Assembly (NCBI GenBank): GCA_021287165.1
Contig: JAJTAY010000037.1
Span: forward strand, 102,211 to 166,210
Source of the DNA: Bacteroidia bacterium
GTDB lineage: Bacteria; Bacteroidota; Bacteroidia; Bacteroidales; F082
Direction: 5' to 3'
Length of the DNA stretch: 64,000 nt
Position numbers and translations under genes: made by a program. The notes under the pieces were generated by a model. The model was not told the DNA's origin, searched no databases, and saw only the letters and a program-made list of their open reading frames with translations. This document shows, piece after piece, positions 1 to 9,113 of this stretch; position 1 is the stretch's first letter, and each line of letters begins with the position of its first letter.

Positions 1-3000
1 TTGTCGAACCGCAAATTTGTGATTGAGGAATTGCGCGAAATTTTAATCACCGATTTTTGGTTCTATACCCGCGAGCAAATACCTCAGGATGCCATGCTCA
101 TTCCGCTGGGAATGCTCGATACCATGCTGGCCGAAAAGCTGAACGATGAACTGAGAACGCTCATTATCAAAACCTTACTCGAGTTTATCTGGCATCTGAT
201 GCAGAAAAAGCAGGAGGCCTGGATGTTGGCAAAACACACTCTGGGAGTGCTTGACCGAAATTTCGACAACAATGCTTTTGCCTTTATCCTTTCGACGCGA
301 AACCTTTTGCGATACCTGGAAGGGGCTTCTGCCTTTCCGGGCACTGCAGACGAGGCGATGAGCCTGACAAAAAAAGTCTTTACAGCCTGCTACGACTTTT
401 GGTTGAAAAGCACCCGTGTTGAAGGATTTCTGGAGCAGAAGGCGGAGATTTTTGGCAAGGACGCGTATAAAATCAGCGAGCTCCTTGGGGATAATTATTT
501 CGAAGGCCTTAGAATGAAGCTTTCTGCCATTCAATCGTGGGATGAAATGCGACAAATGCCTGCCTTCGATGATCTTGCAGGGAGATTTGCCGATGCCGCC
601 GATCTGCTGGAGACATTTATCCGTAAGTTTCAGTTTGTATTTTATCTGCTTCACTTGCCGGGAATGAAAACCCTGGGTGAGCGCCTTGTATGGAATCTCG
701 ACCGGCTCATCCGTCAAACAATGGACGAGCTGAAAGAGGAAGAAATTATCCCTTTCATCGACCTTATTTTTGAGCTGGCCGAGGAATTGCGCTTCGAGCA
801 GACTTCGGCCGTTCTGGATTTTCAACTGACGCTTGGGCTCAAGGTTATTGATCTCGACACCAGCCCGCAAAAGGAACTGGTGAACCATTTTGAGAAAAAA
901 CTCATCGCCTTTGGCTTTATCACTCCCGGAATGGTTTATGTTGACGAAGACTGGCAGCTATCGGTCAATCCCAACCATATCAAAAACATAAGGGTGTGGC
1001 TGCAGCTCATCGAGTCATCGCAATCGGTGATGGAAAAACTGCTCTCGGCACTTATCGTCAACCTGAGTCTGGGCGGTATTTTTATTAGCGATACTGACCT
1101 GTTTCAGCGTGAAATCACAAAAATCCTGAACAGCAATATCGCACCTTATTATAAAAAGGTGAAGCAACTTACACGCATTTTCCCGGTTTATTTCAACGAG
1201 ATTGGCGCGGAGGGTGAAATACGCAAGGTGACCACTACCATGGATGAGGTTTCGGGCAGGCAGGATAAGCTCATTCATTTTCTGCGCAAGCAGGTGCACA
1301 CCGAAAGCAACAACACCCTCATCGACCTCACGCTGCGCATTTTCAGGTTTTGGTACGATGGCAATATTGAGGCGCTCAGGCCCTATCTGCCTAACAATGT
1401 GTATGATGCCATTGATTTGGAAAGTGAGTGGTTTGCGCCTGTGCATCAAATGGTTAGGCAGCTTTGCGCAATGGCCGGCACCGACCCTGAGGGACTGTTG
1501 CTGATTCCGCTGCGCGAGTTCGACATTATGCTGAGCCGATTGCCCGAAGAAAACCGCCGCGATAAGGAGCGATTGCACGACATCCACAGCCTCTATGCTC
1601 ACCTAAGAGAAAAATACTCTTTCGAGGCGGTCGACATCATTCAGCTCCTGCGGGCTTATCCTTTTATACCCGGCGATGAGATTGAGAAATTTGATAAAGC
1701 CCTGAAAAGCAACGACTATCGTAAATCGCTCCGCATGATTTACGGTTTTATGAACAGGCTCAAGAAGATTATCTTCAATCCGGCCGAGAGCGAAAGCTGG
1801 GAGCATATTTACCACAAGCGCCATATAGCCATTGGTATTCCTTCGATGTACGGTGTTTACCGTGAGGATAAATTCGAAGCCCTCGGTCTCACTTTCAGGC
1901 TCGAGAAGGTGGCCACCAGGCTGATGGAAAAGGTGGTCGAAAGCATCAACCTCGATTATATCTCGGCCACTACCCTCGAAGAAATCAATGTCATACTCGA
2001 GTATTTCCGCGACGGTCTCGAGCTCGACGGCATCACCAACCAAAGTTTCAATTCCAATCTTCAAATGCTGCGCTACAGCCTCACTTCGCGCAGCTTCTCC
2101 TTCGATCAGTATATCAATATCTTCCAGTTTCTGGCACAGGATGTGCGACGCATCATCATCAAATACTTCCTGAAATCATACGAATACCCGCTAAAAATTA
2201 TCATCCCCCAGCTTTTTGACCAGGATAATAAGCTCAATGATAAGGATTTGGCTCAGCTCATAAGCAAAAAATCTGAAGAATTTCACCGCGACGTTATAGC
2301 CGAAGCTTTTCTGGTTCAGCCGCTCGACAATTTTGTGGCGCGCATCATGCAATCGCTCCGCAGCATGGACGACCGACTCGATAACCGCCTGATATCCGAT
2401 ATTATGACCTACAATTCCGAGATGGTCATCAGCCCGCTTGATGAACCTACACCCAAGATGGACAATCAGGTGTTTCTCGGGAGCAAGGCCTTTCATCTTA
2501 AGAAGCTTTTAATCAGGAAGTTTCCTGTTCCGCATGGTTTTGTCATCACCTCGGAAGTATTCAGGCGCAACAGCACCATCAATGCGCTGCCGGCCTTGCA
2601 GAAGGAGTTTCATGAGCTCATTCTGAAACACCTCCGACGCCTCGAAAGGTTAACCGGATGCCATTATGGAGAGGCCGACCAACCTTTGTTGCTTTCGGTG
2701 CGTTCGGGTACGGCCATTTCGATGCCTGGAGCTATGGACACCTTGCTCAACGTGGGATTAAACGATGAACTTGCCGCACGTATCGCCCATAATCCGAGAT
2801 ACTCCTGGACAATTTGGGACTCCTACCGCCGGCTTCTGCAAAGCTGGGGCATGGCCCATGGCATCGAACGCGATACCTTCGACTCAGTGATGATTGCCTT
2901 CAAGCGCCGCGATCAGGTAAAGCAGAAGGTGCAGTTCAGCGCTGATCAGATGAAGCAGATTGCCATGGCCTACAAGCAAGTGCTGGCAGACCATAATGTT

Positions 3001-3954
3001 CGTTTTGAGGAAGATCCGGTGAGGCAGCTGCTACGCACCATCAATATGGTGTTCGAATCTTGGTCGTCGGAAAGGGCATTTGTTTACCGCAGACATCTTC
3101 AAATTTCCGACAACTGGGGCACGGCGGTAATTGTTCAAAAAATGGTAATGGGCAATATCGACGACCAGTCGGGTACGGGGGTTCTTTTCACGCAAAGTCC
3201 GAAAAGGGGCAGGCCCGGCGTGCATCTGTTCGGCGATTTCACCCTGCGCAGTCAGGGCGAGGATATCGTTGCCGGTTTGGTAAAGCCTTTGCCAGTGAGC
3301 GAAACCCAGCGGATTCAGGCAGGTTTGGAAGGTCACTCGCTGCAGTCGCTCTTTCCGGGAATTTACAAAAGGCTCTACGACATTGCCACCGACCTGACGG
3401 AAAACCACGGCTACAGTCCGCAGGAGATAGAGTTTACCTTTGAGACCGGTCGGCCCGAGGATCTATACATTCTTCAAACACGCGATCAGGATCTCAATAT
3501 CAGTCAGGAAATTCCTGTATTCACCGCAGCTCCCGAAGATCTCAGGCTGCTCGGTCGTGGCATGGGCATAGGCGGTGGAGCCATGAATGGACTGGCTGCC
3601 TTCGACGAGGCCGATATGGATCAGCTCCGTAAGCAATTCCCCGGAAGTACCATCATTCTCATCCGCCCCGACACCGTACCTGACGACATCGGCATGGTCT
3701 TCGGCTGCGACGGACTGATAACGGCCAGGGGAGGCGCCACCTCACATGCCGCAGTAACGGCGGTTCGACTCGGCAAGACCTGTGTGGTCAACTGCATCGA
3801 CCTCAAGGTGGACGAAGCCAGGCGCCAGTGCTGGTTCAACGGCGTGAAGGTGAGCAGCGGCGATATGATTGCCATCGATGGTAATTTGGGTAACATTTAT
3901 GCCGGTCATTATCCGGTGGAAAACGCACTGGATCAATCGGATATAAGGTATTGA
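1..3954 (+). CDS. PEP/pyruvate-binding (PPDK-like) protein, probably 5'-truncated by window edge
   Basis: Large protein related to pyruvate phosphate dikinase and PEP synthase. Residues ~820-1170 form the ATP-grasp nucleotide-binding domain: the segment VRSGTAISMPGAMDTLLNVG (~900-919) closely follows the PPDK signature. Residues ~1190-1300 form the swivelling phosphohistidine domain, with GGATSHAAVT at 1244-1253 placing the phosphorylated His at 1249. The protein stops ~70 residues later, so the C-terminal PEP/pyruvate TIM barrel of true PPDK is absent. The first ~800 residues are alpha-helix-rich and I recognise no domain in them. The frame is open to base 1 and the first codon is TTG, so the real start may lie upstream. 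Phosphotransfer chemistry is likely, but the acceptor is unknown; it could be a regulatory or substrate-specific dikinase rather than a gluconeogenic enzyme. Confidence 0.8.
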   Translation: MSNRKFVIEELREILITDFWFYTREQIPQDAMLIPLGMLDTMLAEKLNDELRTLIIKTLLEFIWHLMQKKQEAWMLAKHTLGVLDRNFDNNAFAFILSTRNLLRYLEGASAFPGTADEAMSLTKKVFTACYDFWLKSTRVEGFLEQKAEIFGKDAYKISELLGDNYFEGLRMKLSAIQSWDEMRQMPAFDDLAGRFADAADLLETFIRKFQFVFYLLHLPGMKTLGERLVWNLDRLIRQTMDELKEEEIIPFIDLIFELAEELRFEQTSAVLDFQLTLGLKVIDLDTSPQKELVNHFEKKLIAFGFITPGMVYVDEDWQLSVNPNHIKNIRVWLQLIESSQSVMEKLLSALIVNLSLGGIFISDTDLFQREITKILNSNIAPYYKKVKQLTRIFPVYFNEIGAEGEIRKVTTTMDEVSGRQDKLIHFLRKQVHTESNNTLIDLTLRIFRFWYDGNIEALRPYLPNNVYDAIDLESEWFAPVHQMVRQLCAMAGTDPEGLLLIPLREFDIMLSRLPEENRRDKERLHDIHSLYAHLREKYSFEAVDIIQLLRAYPFIPGDEIEKFDKALKSNDYRKSLRMIYGFMNRLKKIIFNPAESESWEHIYHKRHIAIGIPSMYGVYREDKFEALGLTFRLEKVATRLMEKVVESINLDYISATTLEEINVILEYFRDGLELDGITNQSFNSNLQMLRYSLTSRSFSFDQYINIFQFLAQDVRRIIIKYFLKSYEYPLKIIIPQLFDQDNKLNDKDLAQLISKKSEEFHRDVIAEAFLVQPLDNFVARIMQSLRSMDDRLDNRLISDIMTYNSEMVISPLDEPTPKMDNQVFLGSKAFHLKKLLIRKFPVPHGFVITSEVFRRNSTINALPALQKEFHELILKHLRRLERLTGCHYGEADQPLLLSVRSGTAISMPGAMDTLLNVGLNDELAARIAHNPRYSWTIWDSYRRLLQSWGMAHGIERDTFDSVMIAFKRRDQVKQKVQFSADQMKQIAMAYKQVLADHNVRFEEDPVRQLLRTINMVFESWSSERAFVYRRHLQISDNWGTAVIVQKMVMGNIDDQSGTGVLFTQSPKRGRPGVHLFGDFTLRSQGEDIVAGLVKPLPVSETQRIQAGLEGHSLQSLFPGIYKRLYDIATDLTENHGYSPQEIEFTFETGRPEDLYILQTRDQDLNISQEIPVFTAAPEDLRLLGRGMGIGGGAMNGLAAFDEADMDQLRKQFPGSTIILIRPDTVPDDIGMVFGCDGLITARGGATSHAAVTAVRLGKTCVVNCIDLKVDEARRQCWFNGVKVSSGDMIAIDGNLGNIYAGHYPVENALDQSDIRY

Positions 3955-4014
3955 AACTACCTCCAGGTTCAACCTGATTTTTGGGTGCGGATGAGCAACA
4001 AGCCTCATTTGTTG

Positions 4015-4022
4015 TAAATTTG
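4015..4022 (+). promoter_or_regulatory. -7 promoter box (TAAATTTG) of lepA
   Basis: TAAATTTG matches the Bacteroidota -7 consensus TAnnTTTG and ends only 7 bases before the lepA ATG, so the transcript would be leaderless or nearly so. I see no TTG -33 element at the usual 17-23 base spacing, which lowers confidence. Confidence 0.45.
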
Positions 4023-4029
4023 CGCCATC

Positions 4030-5817
4030 ATGAAGCATATACGCAATTTTTGTATCATAGCACATATCGATCACGGGAAAAGCACCCTGGCCGACCGTTT
4101 GCTCGACCTGACCAATACGCTCGACCAGCGAGAGCAGAAAGAACAGGTGCTCGATAGTATGGACCTCGAGCGCGAGCGCGGTATCACCATAAAGAGCCAC
4201 GCCATCCAGATGGAGTATATGCAGGATGGTCAGCTTTATACGCTCAACCTTATCGATACTCCCGGACACGTTGACTTTTCTTACGAAGTTTCGCGCAGCA
4301 TAGCCGCCTGCGAAGGTGCATTGCTCGTAGTCGATGCTACGCAGGGCATTCAGGCACAAACCATCTCCAATCTTTACCTGGCGCTGAACAACGACCTGGA
4401 AATCATCCCGGTGATGAATAAAATCGATATGGACAGCGCCATGCCCGATGAAGTGGAAGACCAGATTGTCGACCTCATTGGTTGCGATCGTTCAGATATC
4501 CTGAGGGTTAGCGCAAAAACCGGCTATGGCGTCGATGAGGTTCTCAAAGCTATTGTCAGCCGTATTCCTGCGCCGAAGGGCGATCCTGATGCCCCTCTTC
4601 AGGCACTCATCTTCGACTCGGTTTTCAACTCGTTCAGGGGAATTATTGCGTATTTCCGCATCATGAACGGAACCCTGAGCAAAGGCGATCATGTAAAATT
4701 CTTCGCTACAGGTAAAGAGTATGATGCCGACGAAATTGGTGTGCTCAAGCTCAGACAGGTGCCAAAACAAACCCTTTCGGCAGGCGATGTTGGCTATATA
4801 ATCTCGGGAATCAAGTCTTCACGTGAAGTAAAGGTTGGCGACACCATAACACATGTCGACCGTCCCTGTCCCACAGCCATTGAGGGTTTCGAACATGTCA
4901 AGCCCATGGTCTTTGCAGGTATTTATCCCGTTGATCCCGATGATTATGAAGAGCTGCGCGCCTCCATCGAAAAGCTTCAGCTCAACGACGCTTCATTGGT
5001 TTTCGAGCCTGAATCGTCTGCCGCACTGGGCTTTGGCTTCCGTTGCGGCTTTTTGGGCCTGCTTCATATGGAAATCATTCAGGAGCGCCTCGACCGCGAG
5101 TTCGACATGGATGTCATCACCACGGTGCCCAACGTTCAGTATAAAGCCTACACCACTGCGGGCGAAATGATTGAAGTGCACAATCCCAGTGGTTTGCCCG
5201 ATACGACAAAGCTCGATTTCATCGAAGAGCCTTACATCATCGCTCAAATCATCTCGAAATCGGAATATATCGGTTCCATCATGACGCTCTGTATCGACAA
5301 GCGGGGCATTTTAAAGAATCAGGTTTACCTTACTTCCGATCGTGTTGAAGTGACCTTCGAGATGCCGCTGAGCGAAATCGTGTTCGATTTTTACGACAAA
5401 CTTAAGTCAATATCAAGGGGTTATGCCTCTTTCGATTATCATATTGCCGGTTATCAGCAAGCCAATCTTGTTAAACTCGATGTGCTGCTCAATGGTGAAT
5501 CGGTAGATGCCCTGTCCACACTTATCCACCGCGACCACGCTTATAATTTCGGACGACGCATGTGCGAAAAGCTCAAGGAACTCATTCCGCGTCAGCAGTT
5601 CGACATTGCCATTCAGGCCGCTATCGGCTCAAAGATCATTGCCCGCGAAACGGTGAAAGCACTTCGTAAGGATGTTACAGCCAAATGCTATGGCGGCGAC
5701 ATCTCGCGCAAACGCAAGCTGCTCGAAAAGCAAAAGAAAGGAAAGAAGCGCATGCGTCAGGTGGGTAATGTTGAAGTGCCTCAGACAGCCTTTCTGGCAG
5801 TGCTCAAGCTCGATTGA
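4030..5817 (+). CDS. lepA: Elongation factor 4 (LepA), ribosome back-translocase
   Basis: Membrane-associated translational GTPase that binds stalled ribosomes and promotes back-translocation or biogenesis. The 595-residue length is normal for the family. The GTPase domain has the P-loop AHIDHGKST (11-19), switch II DTPGH (76-80) and NKID (~130). EF-G-like domains II, III and V follow. The LepA-specific C-terminal domain is recognisable from ~490 to the end (for example [20 protein letters not shown]), with the usual conserved basic tract. The ATG sits just after a good -7 promoter box, which supports this start. The next gene begins 21 bases downstream, so the two may be co-transcribed, although their functions are unrelated. 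Confidence 0.97.
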   Translation: MKHIRNFCIIAHIDHGKSTLADRLLDLTNTLDQREQKEQVLDSMDLERERGITIKSHAIQMEYMQDGQLYTLNLIDTPGHVDFSYEVSRSIAACEGALLVVDATQGIQAQTISNLYLALNNDLEIIPVMNKIDMDSAMPDEVEDQIVDLIGCDRSDILRVSAKTGYGVDEVLKAIVSRIPAPKGDPDAPLQALIFDSVFNSFRGIIAYFRIMNGTLSKGDHVKFFATGKEYDADEIGVLKLRQVPKQTLSAGDVGYIISGIKSSREVKVGDTITHVDRPCPTAIEGFEHVKPMVFAGIYPVDPDDYEELRASIEKLQLNDASLVFEPESSAALGFGFRCGFLGLLHMEIIQERLDREFDMDVITTVPNVQYKAYTTAGEMIEVHNPSGLPDTTKLDFIEEPYIIAQIISKSEYIGSIMTLCIDKRGILKNQVYLTSDRVEVTFEMPLSEIVFDFYDKLKSISRGYASFDYHIAGYQQANLVKLDVLLNGESVDALSTLIHRDHAYNFGRRMCEKLKELIPRQQFDIAIQAAIGSKIIARETVKALRKDVTAKCYGGDISRKRKLLEKQKKGKKRMRQVGNVEVPQTAFLAVLKLD

Positions 5818-5838
5818 TTTTCAAATAACTTTCAGCCG

Positions 5839-7986
5839 ATGTCTTACAATCGTAAAGTTCAGGGCGGCATCAGGAAATTGGTGCTGCTTTTCGTTTTATG
5901 CTCAACATTATCCATTAAGGCTCAATTACTTTACCAGCCTGGCCATTTTCTTCAACCAGAGGAAGTCGGCGTGGAAGCGGCGGGTATTCAAACCGGATTT
6001 ATTCAGGTCCCTGTGCGCATGGGAGGTCCTGGCATGACCAGTGTGACAGGTTTCCATCTCTATCTGAGCTACAACAACCAGAAACTTCAATTTGCCGGTG
6101 TAACGCCGGGTGCGGTCACCAATGTAGCGGCTATCCCGACCAACGGCTTGCTAAGTCTGCAGTATTCCAACATTCAGGCTCCCGTTAACTGTACGCAGCC
6201 GGTGATAGTGTTCTACCTCAATTTCACCAGGTTAGCTACCGGCGATGTGCCACTTACTTTCATGCCAGGCAGTCAGGTAGCCGGACTAAACAGCTTGCTT
6301 CCTGTGAGCTTCGAAAACGGTATGGTGTTGCAAACCTGGCAGTTGAGCCTCGAATCTTCGCCTTCAGGTGCCGGAACGCTCACGGGTGGCGGTGAATATC
6401 TTCCCGGTCAGTCTGCCAGTGTATCAGCAATTCCTTCCCCCGGATATCATTTTGTCAACTGGACACAGGGAGGACAGGTAATCTCCACTCAGCCCGATTT
6501 CGATTATACCATGCCTGCCCAGAACGTAAGCCTGACAGCCAACTTTGGTGTGAATAGCTATATGGTTCAGCTGCAGGCCAATCCTGTGGCAGGAGGAAGC
6601 GTGAGCGGGGCAGGGGCCTATGCTTTTGGCCAAACGGTGCAGGTGCAAGCCACACCTAATACCGGCTGGGCATTCACTGGCTGGATGCTCGACGGGCAGC
6701 TGGTATCCACAGAGCCCAGCTACTCTTTTACGATGCCTGCGTCGAACATGCTCCTGTGGGCAAATTTCGAGCAGCTTTTCTATCCATTGCAACTCACTGT
6801 GAGTCCAGATGGCGCCGGAACAGTGAGCGGTTCAGGTAGTTATGTTTACAATGCCCAGGTTACCGTGCAGGCTGCCTCCAACACCGGCTGGAACTTTACG
6901 GGCTGGACGCTCAACGGGCAGGTGGTGTCGCTGAGTGCAACCTATAGCTTCAATATGCCTGCCAACGGTCTGTCACTGCAGGCTAATTTCGAACAAATAC
7001 TTTACCCTCTTCAGCTTGTGGTTAATCCTGAGGGAGCAGGTAGTGTTTCTGGATCAGGTAGTTATGTTTTCAATGGACAGGTTACTGTTCAGGCTACGCC
7101 AGGCACCGCTTACAATTTTATGAGCTGGAATCAGGGAAGCACCATTTTGTCGACCAATCCGACTTACAGTTTCCCGATGCCGGCCAATGCACTCACGCTC
7201 ACAGCGAGGTTCTCCCTGAAAACGTATCAGATTCAGGTTTCGGTATCAAACCCTGAGCATGGAACGGCTGCCGGGGGTGGTACATTCACTCATGGGCAAA
7301 ACGTAACGGTGAGCGCTCAGGCCAATACAGGCTATCAGTTTATTGCATGGACCGAGCAGGGTCAAACGGTATCGCAGGAACCGGTTTATAGTTTTACTGC
7401 GCTTGCCAACAGAGCACTGGTTGCTGTTTTTCAGCAGATTCTGGTGTGTCCTCAACCTGTTTCATTAACGCTAAATGCAGTAGGCGAGCAGTTTGCATTT
7501 ATTAGCTGGGTTTCGCCATCAGGCATAGATCATTGGGATTTGATCTGGGGTGAGGCCGGGTTTGATCCGGCCACAAGCGGAACGCTGGTGCAGGGATTGA
7601 CCCAGGCATCTTATACACTCAGTGGCCTCAATCAGCATACCGCCTATGATGTCTATGTAAGGGCCTGGTGCGAAAGTGCTTATGTGAGTGATTGGTCGGG
7701 CCCGCTGCAGTTTATGACATGGTATGTTGGCCAGGATGAAGCCAACATTGCACCAAAAATCTTCCCGAATCCTGCTTCAACGCAGATCACGGTCTCACTT
7801 CCGGTGTTGCCAGGTAATGCCATAGCAGAGATTTACAGTGCTGATGGGCGACTTTTGCAACGTTATGATGCCATAAAAAACCCGATGAATCTCGACCTCA
7901 GTCAGCTTAGCGAGGGTGTCTATACTTTGAGAATAAGGTACGACTCACGCAGTGGCTCTGCACGCTTCTTTATATTAAGGCGCTGA
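5839..7986 (+). CDS. T9SS cargo protein with InlB-type B-repeats and sorting domain
   Basis: Secreted protein of 715 residues. It has an N-terminal signal peptide (hydrophobic KLVLLFVLCSTLSIKA), then a cohesin-like beta domain (~40-160). Five tandem ~74-residue repeats follow at about 167, 242, 315, 389 and 465, each of the form NPEGAG..SGSGSY..GQ.VTVQATP..G..F..W with ...SF.MPA...L.ANF at the end; this matches the divergent InlB B-repeat family. A fibronectin type III module spans ~537-628 (WSGPLQFMTW). The C-terminal ~75 residues (FPNPAS....L..GVYTLRI) are a type A T9SS sorting domain, so the protein should be exported and anchored through the PorU/PorV machinery encoded at 17.7-26.7 kb. 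It is probably a surface adhesin or scaffold; no catalytic domain is visible. Confidence 0.85.
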   Translation: MSYNRKVQGGIRKLVLLFVLCSTLSIKAQLLYQPGHFLQPEEVGVEAAGIQTGFIQVPVRMGGPGMTSVTGFHLYLSYNNQKLQFAGVTPGAVTNVAAIPTNGLLSLQYSNIQAPVNCTQPVIVFYLNFTRLATGDVPLTFMPGSQVAGLNSLLPVSFENGMVLQTWQLSLESSPSGAGTLTGGGEYLPGQSASVSAIPSPGYHFVNWTQGGQVISTQPDFDYTMPAQNVSLTANFGVNSYMVQLQANPVAGGSVSGAGAYAFGQTVQVQATPNTGWAFTGWMLDGQLVSTEPSYSFTMPASNMLLWANFEQLFYPLQLTVSPDGAGTVSGSGSYVYNAQVTVQAASNTGWNFTGWTLNGQVVSLSATYSFNMPANGLSLQANFEQILYPLQLVVNPEGAGSVSGSGSYVFNGQVTVQATPGTAYNFMSWNQGSTILSTNPTYSFPMPANALTLTARFSLKTYQIQVSVSNPEHGTAAGGGTFTHGQNVTVSAQANTGYQFIAWTEQGQTVSQEPVYSFTALANRALVAVFQQILVCPQPVSLTLNAVGEQFAFISWVSPSGIDHWDLIWGEAGFDPATSGTLVQGLTQASYTLSGLNQHTAYDVYVRAWCESAYVSDWSGPLQFMTWYVGQDEANIAPKIFPNPASTQITVSLPVLPGNAIAEIYSADGRLLQRYDAIKNPMNLDLSQLSEGVYTLRIRYDSRSGSARFFILRR
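6337..7440 (+). repeat. Five tandem ~222-bp coding repeats (InlB B-repeat units)
   Basis: In-frame tandem repeats inside the T9SS cargo gene. Units begin near 6337, 6562, 6781, 7003 and 7231. Units 3 and 4 are the closest at DNA level: both carry TCAGGTAGTTATGTTT, and the surrounding codons differ mostly at third positions. This suggests recent internal duplication. Confidence 0.8.
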
Positions 7987-8050
7987 TGGCCAGCGGAATG
8001 TCAATCAAGCGAACTGTTGCATTATTTTAGTCGGCCAAAACTATCATACC

Positions 8051-8626
8051 ATGAAGTACATTGCTGGTTTCATACTCCGACTCATCGGCTGGAAAGTATC
8101 GGGTTCGGTGCCTGCACACATTAAAAAGTGCGTAATCATTGCCGCACCACACACCAGCAACTGGGATTTCGTCATTGCGCGCATTGTTTACTGGAGGCTT
8201 GGTGTACCGGTAAAATTTCTCATCAAGCGGGAAGCTTTTGATCACCCATTGGGCGGTTTGGTAAAGGCTTTGGGTGGTATTCCTGTTGACCGAAAAAAGA
8301 GCAATAACCTCGTGGAGCAGGTAGCCGAACTGTTCGATCATTATGATGTGCTTAATGTAATCATCACGCCCGAAGGTACCAGAAGATTAGTATCTGAATG
8401 GAAAAAAGGCTTTTACTACATTGCCTTAAGGGCAAATGTGCCAATTGTGATTGGCTTTATCGATTACAAACGTAAGGTTGGTGGTTTTGGGCCGGTTTTG
8501 CATCCAACAGGTGACTTCGATGCAGATTTTGAAATTATCAAGGCATTTTATCGAGATAAGACGGGGCGTCATCCCGAGAAGTTCAACCTTAGTCCGATGT
8601 ATGACAAGGTTGATAGCGGGAGCTGA
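8051..8626 (+). CDS. PlsC-family 1-acylglycerol-3-phosphate acyltransferase
   Basis: A 191-residue acyltransferase of the PlsC/LPLAT family, expected to transfer an acyl chain to a lysophospholipid or related acceptor at the inner membrane. The catalytic HX4D motif is HTSNWD (H34-D39). The second family motif follows as KALGGIPVDRKK (~74-85), and the third as ITPEGTRR (~113-120), where EGTR binds the phosphate. The short hydrophobic N-terminus (IAGFILRLIGW) may act as a membrane anchor. The protein is shorter than full-length PlsC (~240 residues), as is common for the compact Bacteroidota version. It ends 8 bases from the convergent CoA-binding gene. The exact acceptor is not predictable. Confidence 0.85.
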   Translation: MKYIAGFILRLIGWKVSGSVPAHIKKCVIIAAPHTSNWDFVIARIVYWRLGVPVKFLIKREAFDHPLGGLVKALGGIPVDRKKSNNLVEQVAELFDHYDVLNVIITPEGTRRLVSEWKKGFYYIALRANVPIVIGFIDYKRKVGGFGPVLHPTGDFDADFEIIKAFYRDKTGRHPEKFNLSPMYDKVDSGS

Positions 8627-8634
8627 TAAGTGCT

Positions 8635-9090
8635 TTATCTGGCCTTTACCCTGAAAAGTTTGGCAACGCGTTCGTGAAACCTGTGCACACCACGTGGATT
8701 GGTGTACATGAAAAGGCATCGCCCAAGCACTACATTGGCTTCACTTTTACCGGCAACATCGATGCATTCGGGCGTTTCTGAGAATTGTTGTATCCAAATT
8801 TGCCGTATTCCGGCGGTGATCGAATCTTTGAGGTATTGTGCGCTTGCCTCTTTTGGTGTTGCAATCACCATGGAGTCGGTATCAGCCGGAAGATCGGCAA
8901 CTGATTTGTAGCACTTTAGTCCAAGAATTTCATCGGCTTCCGGGTGAATGGGCCGGAGGCTGTATCCTTGTTCGGTAAGTAGCTGAGCCAACTGGTAGCC
9001 AAATTTTTTCGGGTCGCGCGAGATGCCCGCCAATGCGGTATTGCGGTAGCGCTGGAACTCCTTAATCTGTGCGAGTTGGGCTTTTTTCAT
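8635..9090 (-). CDS. CoA-binding (Rossmann-fold) protein, YccU-like
   Basis: A 151-residue single-domain protein of the CoA_binding_2 family. The N-terminal TALAGISRDPKKFGYQL (~18-34) is the nucleotide-binding beta-alpha segment, followed by the typical LRPIHPEADEILGLKCYKSV (~45-64). The fold is that of the succinyl-CoA synthetase alpha N-terminal domain, without a catalytic histidine module. No partner enzyme is encoded nearby. The substrate and role of these stand-alone proteins are unknown. Confidence 0.8.
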   Translation of the reverse strand: MKKAQLAQIKEFQRYRNTALAGISRDPKKFGYQLAQLLTEQGYSLRPIHPEADEILGLKCYKSVADLPADTDSMVIATPKEASAQYLKDSITAGIRQIWIQQFSETPECIDVAGKSEANVVLGRCLFMYTNPRGVHRFHERVAKLFRVKAR

Positions 9091-9113
9091 ATGATGAAGG
9101 TATTAATGGGTGG

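Noticed and set aside
175..888. 237-codon open frame on minus inside the PPDK-like gene
   Set aside because: Antisense shadow without recognisable domains.
3742..4359. 205-codon minus frame across the PPDK-like gene end and lepA start
   Set aside because: Overlaps two well-supported genes and the lepA promoter.
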